Source: Clostridiales bacterium
Lineage (GTDB): Bacteria; Bacillota; Clostridia; Christensenellales; Aristaeellaceae
DNA length: 64,000 nucleotides
Assembly (NCBI GenBank): GCA_012523405.1
Contig: JAAYIN010000037.1
Coordinates: 41,962-105,961, forward strand
Direction of reading: 5' to 3'
Part shown: positions 62,937 through 64,000 of the stretch, in pieces
Layout of the letters: each line of letters opens with the position of its first letter
Position numbering within the stretch: position 1 is the first letter of the stretch
Translations under genes and position numbers: made by a program
The notes under the pieces: generated by a model
What the model was told of the DNA's origin: nothing
What the model saw: only the letters and a program-made list of their open reading frames with translations
Database searches by the model: none

Positions 62937-63857
62937 ATGAGCGAAATGAAAGCAACACGCGTAGCCTATGGCGAGTATATGGCAAAGCTAGGCGACACAA
63001 ATGATAAGCTTGTTGTACTGGATGCCGATCTTGCTAGCGCAACCATGACCCAGTATTTTAAAGCAGCACATCCCGATCGTTTCTTTGACTGTGGTATTGC
63101 AGAGGCGAACATGGTCAATATCTCTGCCGGCATGTCCACCATGGGCTTCGTGCCCTTTTGCAGCACCTTTGCTGTGTTTGCAGGCCGTGCTTTTGACAGC
63201 ATCCGCAACAGCGTTTGCTACCCCCAATTGAATGTTAAGTTCGCGTTCACCCATGCAGGCATTACCCTTGGCGAGGACGGCGGCAGCCACCAAGCGATTG
63301 AGGATATTGCGCTCATGCGTGCACTGCCCAACATGACTGTATTTGTGCCCTGCGATGCAAACGAAACTCAGCGCTGCATTGATGCTGCGATCGAGATCAA
63401 CGGACCAGTTTACATCCGCCTCGCACGCCTGCCCTCACCTGTTTTTGAGATGGATATGCCCTTTACCGTTGGCAAAGTCAACATGCTTCGCGAAGGAAGC
63501 GATGCACTATTGATTTGCTGCGGCGTAATGGTCAGCGAGTGCATGGCTGCTGCCGAGATTCTTGCTGCCAAGGGCGTAAATGTAACCATCGTCAACGCTC
63601 ATACCCTAAAGCCCTTTGACAACGAAGGCGTACAAGCATTCGCTGCAAAGTACAAGAAGGTATTCACCGTTGAGGAGCACAGCGTCATCGGCGGTCTTGG
63701 CGATGCTACCGCTGCTGCCCTTGTGAACATGGACGGCATCAAGCTCACAAAGCTTGGCGTACAGGACGTATTTGGTCAGAGCGGAAAGCCCGCAGATTTG
63801 CTCAAAGCATACAAACTGGATGCACAGAGCATTGCTGACTCCGTCATGGCAGAGTAA
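62937..63857 (+). CDS. Transketolase, C-terminal (pyrimidine-binding) subunit
   Basis: A 306-residue partner. It carries ADLASATMTQYF, RFFDCGIAEANMVNISAGM (with the catalytic Glu), and GEDGGSHQAIEDIALMRALP; the C-terminal domain includes FTVEEHSVIGGLGDA. The two-gene form is usual in Clostridia. It is followed directly by the dispersed palindromic element, which may serve as terminator. Confidence 0.93.
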   Translation: MSEMKATRVAYGEYMAKLGDTNDKLVVLDADLASATMTQYFKAAHPDRFFDCGIAEANMVNISAGMSTMGFVPFCSTFAVFAGRAFDSIRNSVCYPQLNVKFAFTHAGITLGEDGGSHQAIEDIALMRALPNMTVFVPCDANETQRCIDAAIEINGPVYIRLARLPSPVFEMDMPFTVGKVNMLREGSDALLICCGVMVSECMAAAEILAAKGVNVTIVNAHTLKPFDNEGVQAFAAKYKKVFTVEEHSVIGGLGDATAAALVNMDGIKLTKLGVQDVFGQSGKPADLLKAYKLDAQSIADSVMAE

Positions 63858-63875
63858 TGTAATCACAACAATATC

Positions 63876-64000
63876 AAAGGGGCTGTTGCAAAACAGCCGT
63901 TATCTTACAAAATAGTAGTAAATACACACAAAAATCCACCTGCGAATCAAGTAATTCGCAGGTGGATTTTGTTGCTATTGTCTTTTGAAAAGACAATAGC
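63876..64000. repeat. Dispersed palindromic element, copy B (cut by window end)
   Basis: The copy in opposite orientation to that at 33819. It starts with the same AAAGGGGCTGTTGC end (63876-63889), has the 17-bp stem (63931-63947 with 63954-63970) and ends with a perfect 27-base palindrome (63974-64000) before the window stops. Apart from a few changes near the left end it equals the reverse complement of copy A, and a central stretch of about 75 bases is identical. It lies 18 bases past the transketolase stop. Confidence 0.85.

Overview
The window reads as a single chromosomal segment of an endospore-forming member of the Clostridia (Bacillota). The evidence is spoVT, spoVB, yabN and an intact sigK, a cdaR gene of the c-di-AMP system, and the Firmicutes-type order hup / rqcP / ispD-ispF / comEC / holA. 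By eye the G+C content is close to half. Nearly all of it is coding. I see no rRNA, tRNA, CRISPR array, transposase or phage gene. Start codons include several TTGs with strong Shine-Dalgarno sequences, notably in the sporulation genes.

Layout. 1-3.1 kb: the end of cdaR, a two-helix membrane protein with a long disordered tail and a MinD/ParA-like ATPase, followed by a frameshifted and truncated remnant of an RsmF-type rRNA methyltransferase and an aldo/keto reductase. 4.4-9.2 kb (minus strand): an AMP-forming acyl-CoA synthetase with its XRE-cupin regulator, and a tandem PII-like protein with a DUF1538 membrane protein. 9.8-21.2 kb (plus strand): a sporulation and housekeeping run, spoVT (with a candidate sigma-G promoter), spoVB, yabN/mazG, hup, an M42 peptidase, rqcP, ispD, ispF, comEC, holA and a DUF362 ferredoxin. 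21.3-25.3 kb: a TetR regulator divergent from a large lacZ. 25.4-33.7 kb (minus): a SWIM/SNF2 helicase and an ABC exporter operon (ATPase, FtsX-type permease, HlyD-like protein, TetR).

34-46.6 kb (minus) is one long, tightly packed gene run: ppk1, cysE, cysS, comEA, leuA, then a sugar-phosphate transferase, an epimerase and four glycosyltransferases that would build a surface glycan on a lipid carrier. 46.7-53.6 kb holds an MFS transporter, sigK (with a candidate sigma-E promoter), pgi, an alpha/beta hydrolase, a HAM1-like NTP pyrophosphatase and pyrG. 53.9-57.8 kb is a GH94 disaccharide phosphorylase followed by a phosphohexomutase, a pair that would feed phosphorolysed sugar into central metabolism. 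57.9-60.95 kb (minus) is a vWA / PP2C / protein-kinase triad with a fourth helical-repeat gene, resembling the TerY-P signalling triad. 61.1-63.9 kb has another membrane protein with a disordered tail and a split transketolase.

The most unusual non-coding signal is a roughly 137-bp palindromic element with 14-bp terminal inverted repeats. It occurs twice in opposite orientations (33819-33955 and 63876 to the window end), both times between genes. A third hairpin at 28929-28969 shares only its terminal sequence. All calls come from reading the sequence; no database or folding calculation was run.
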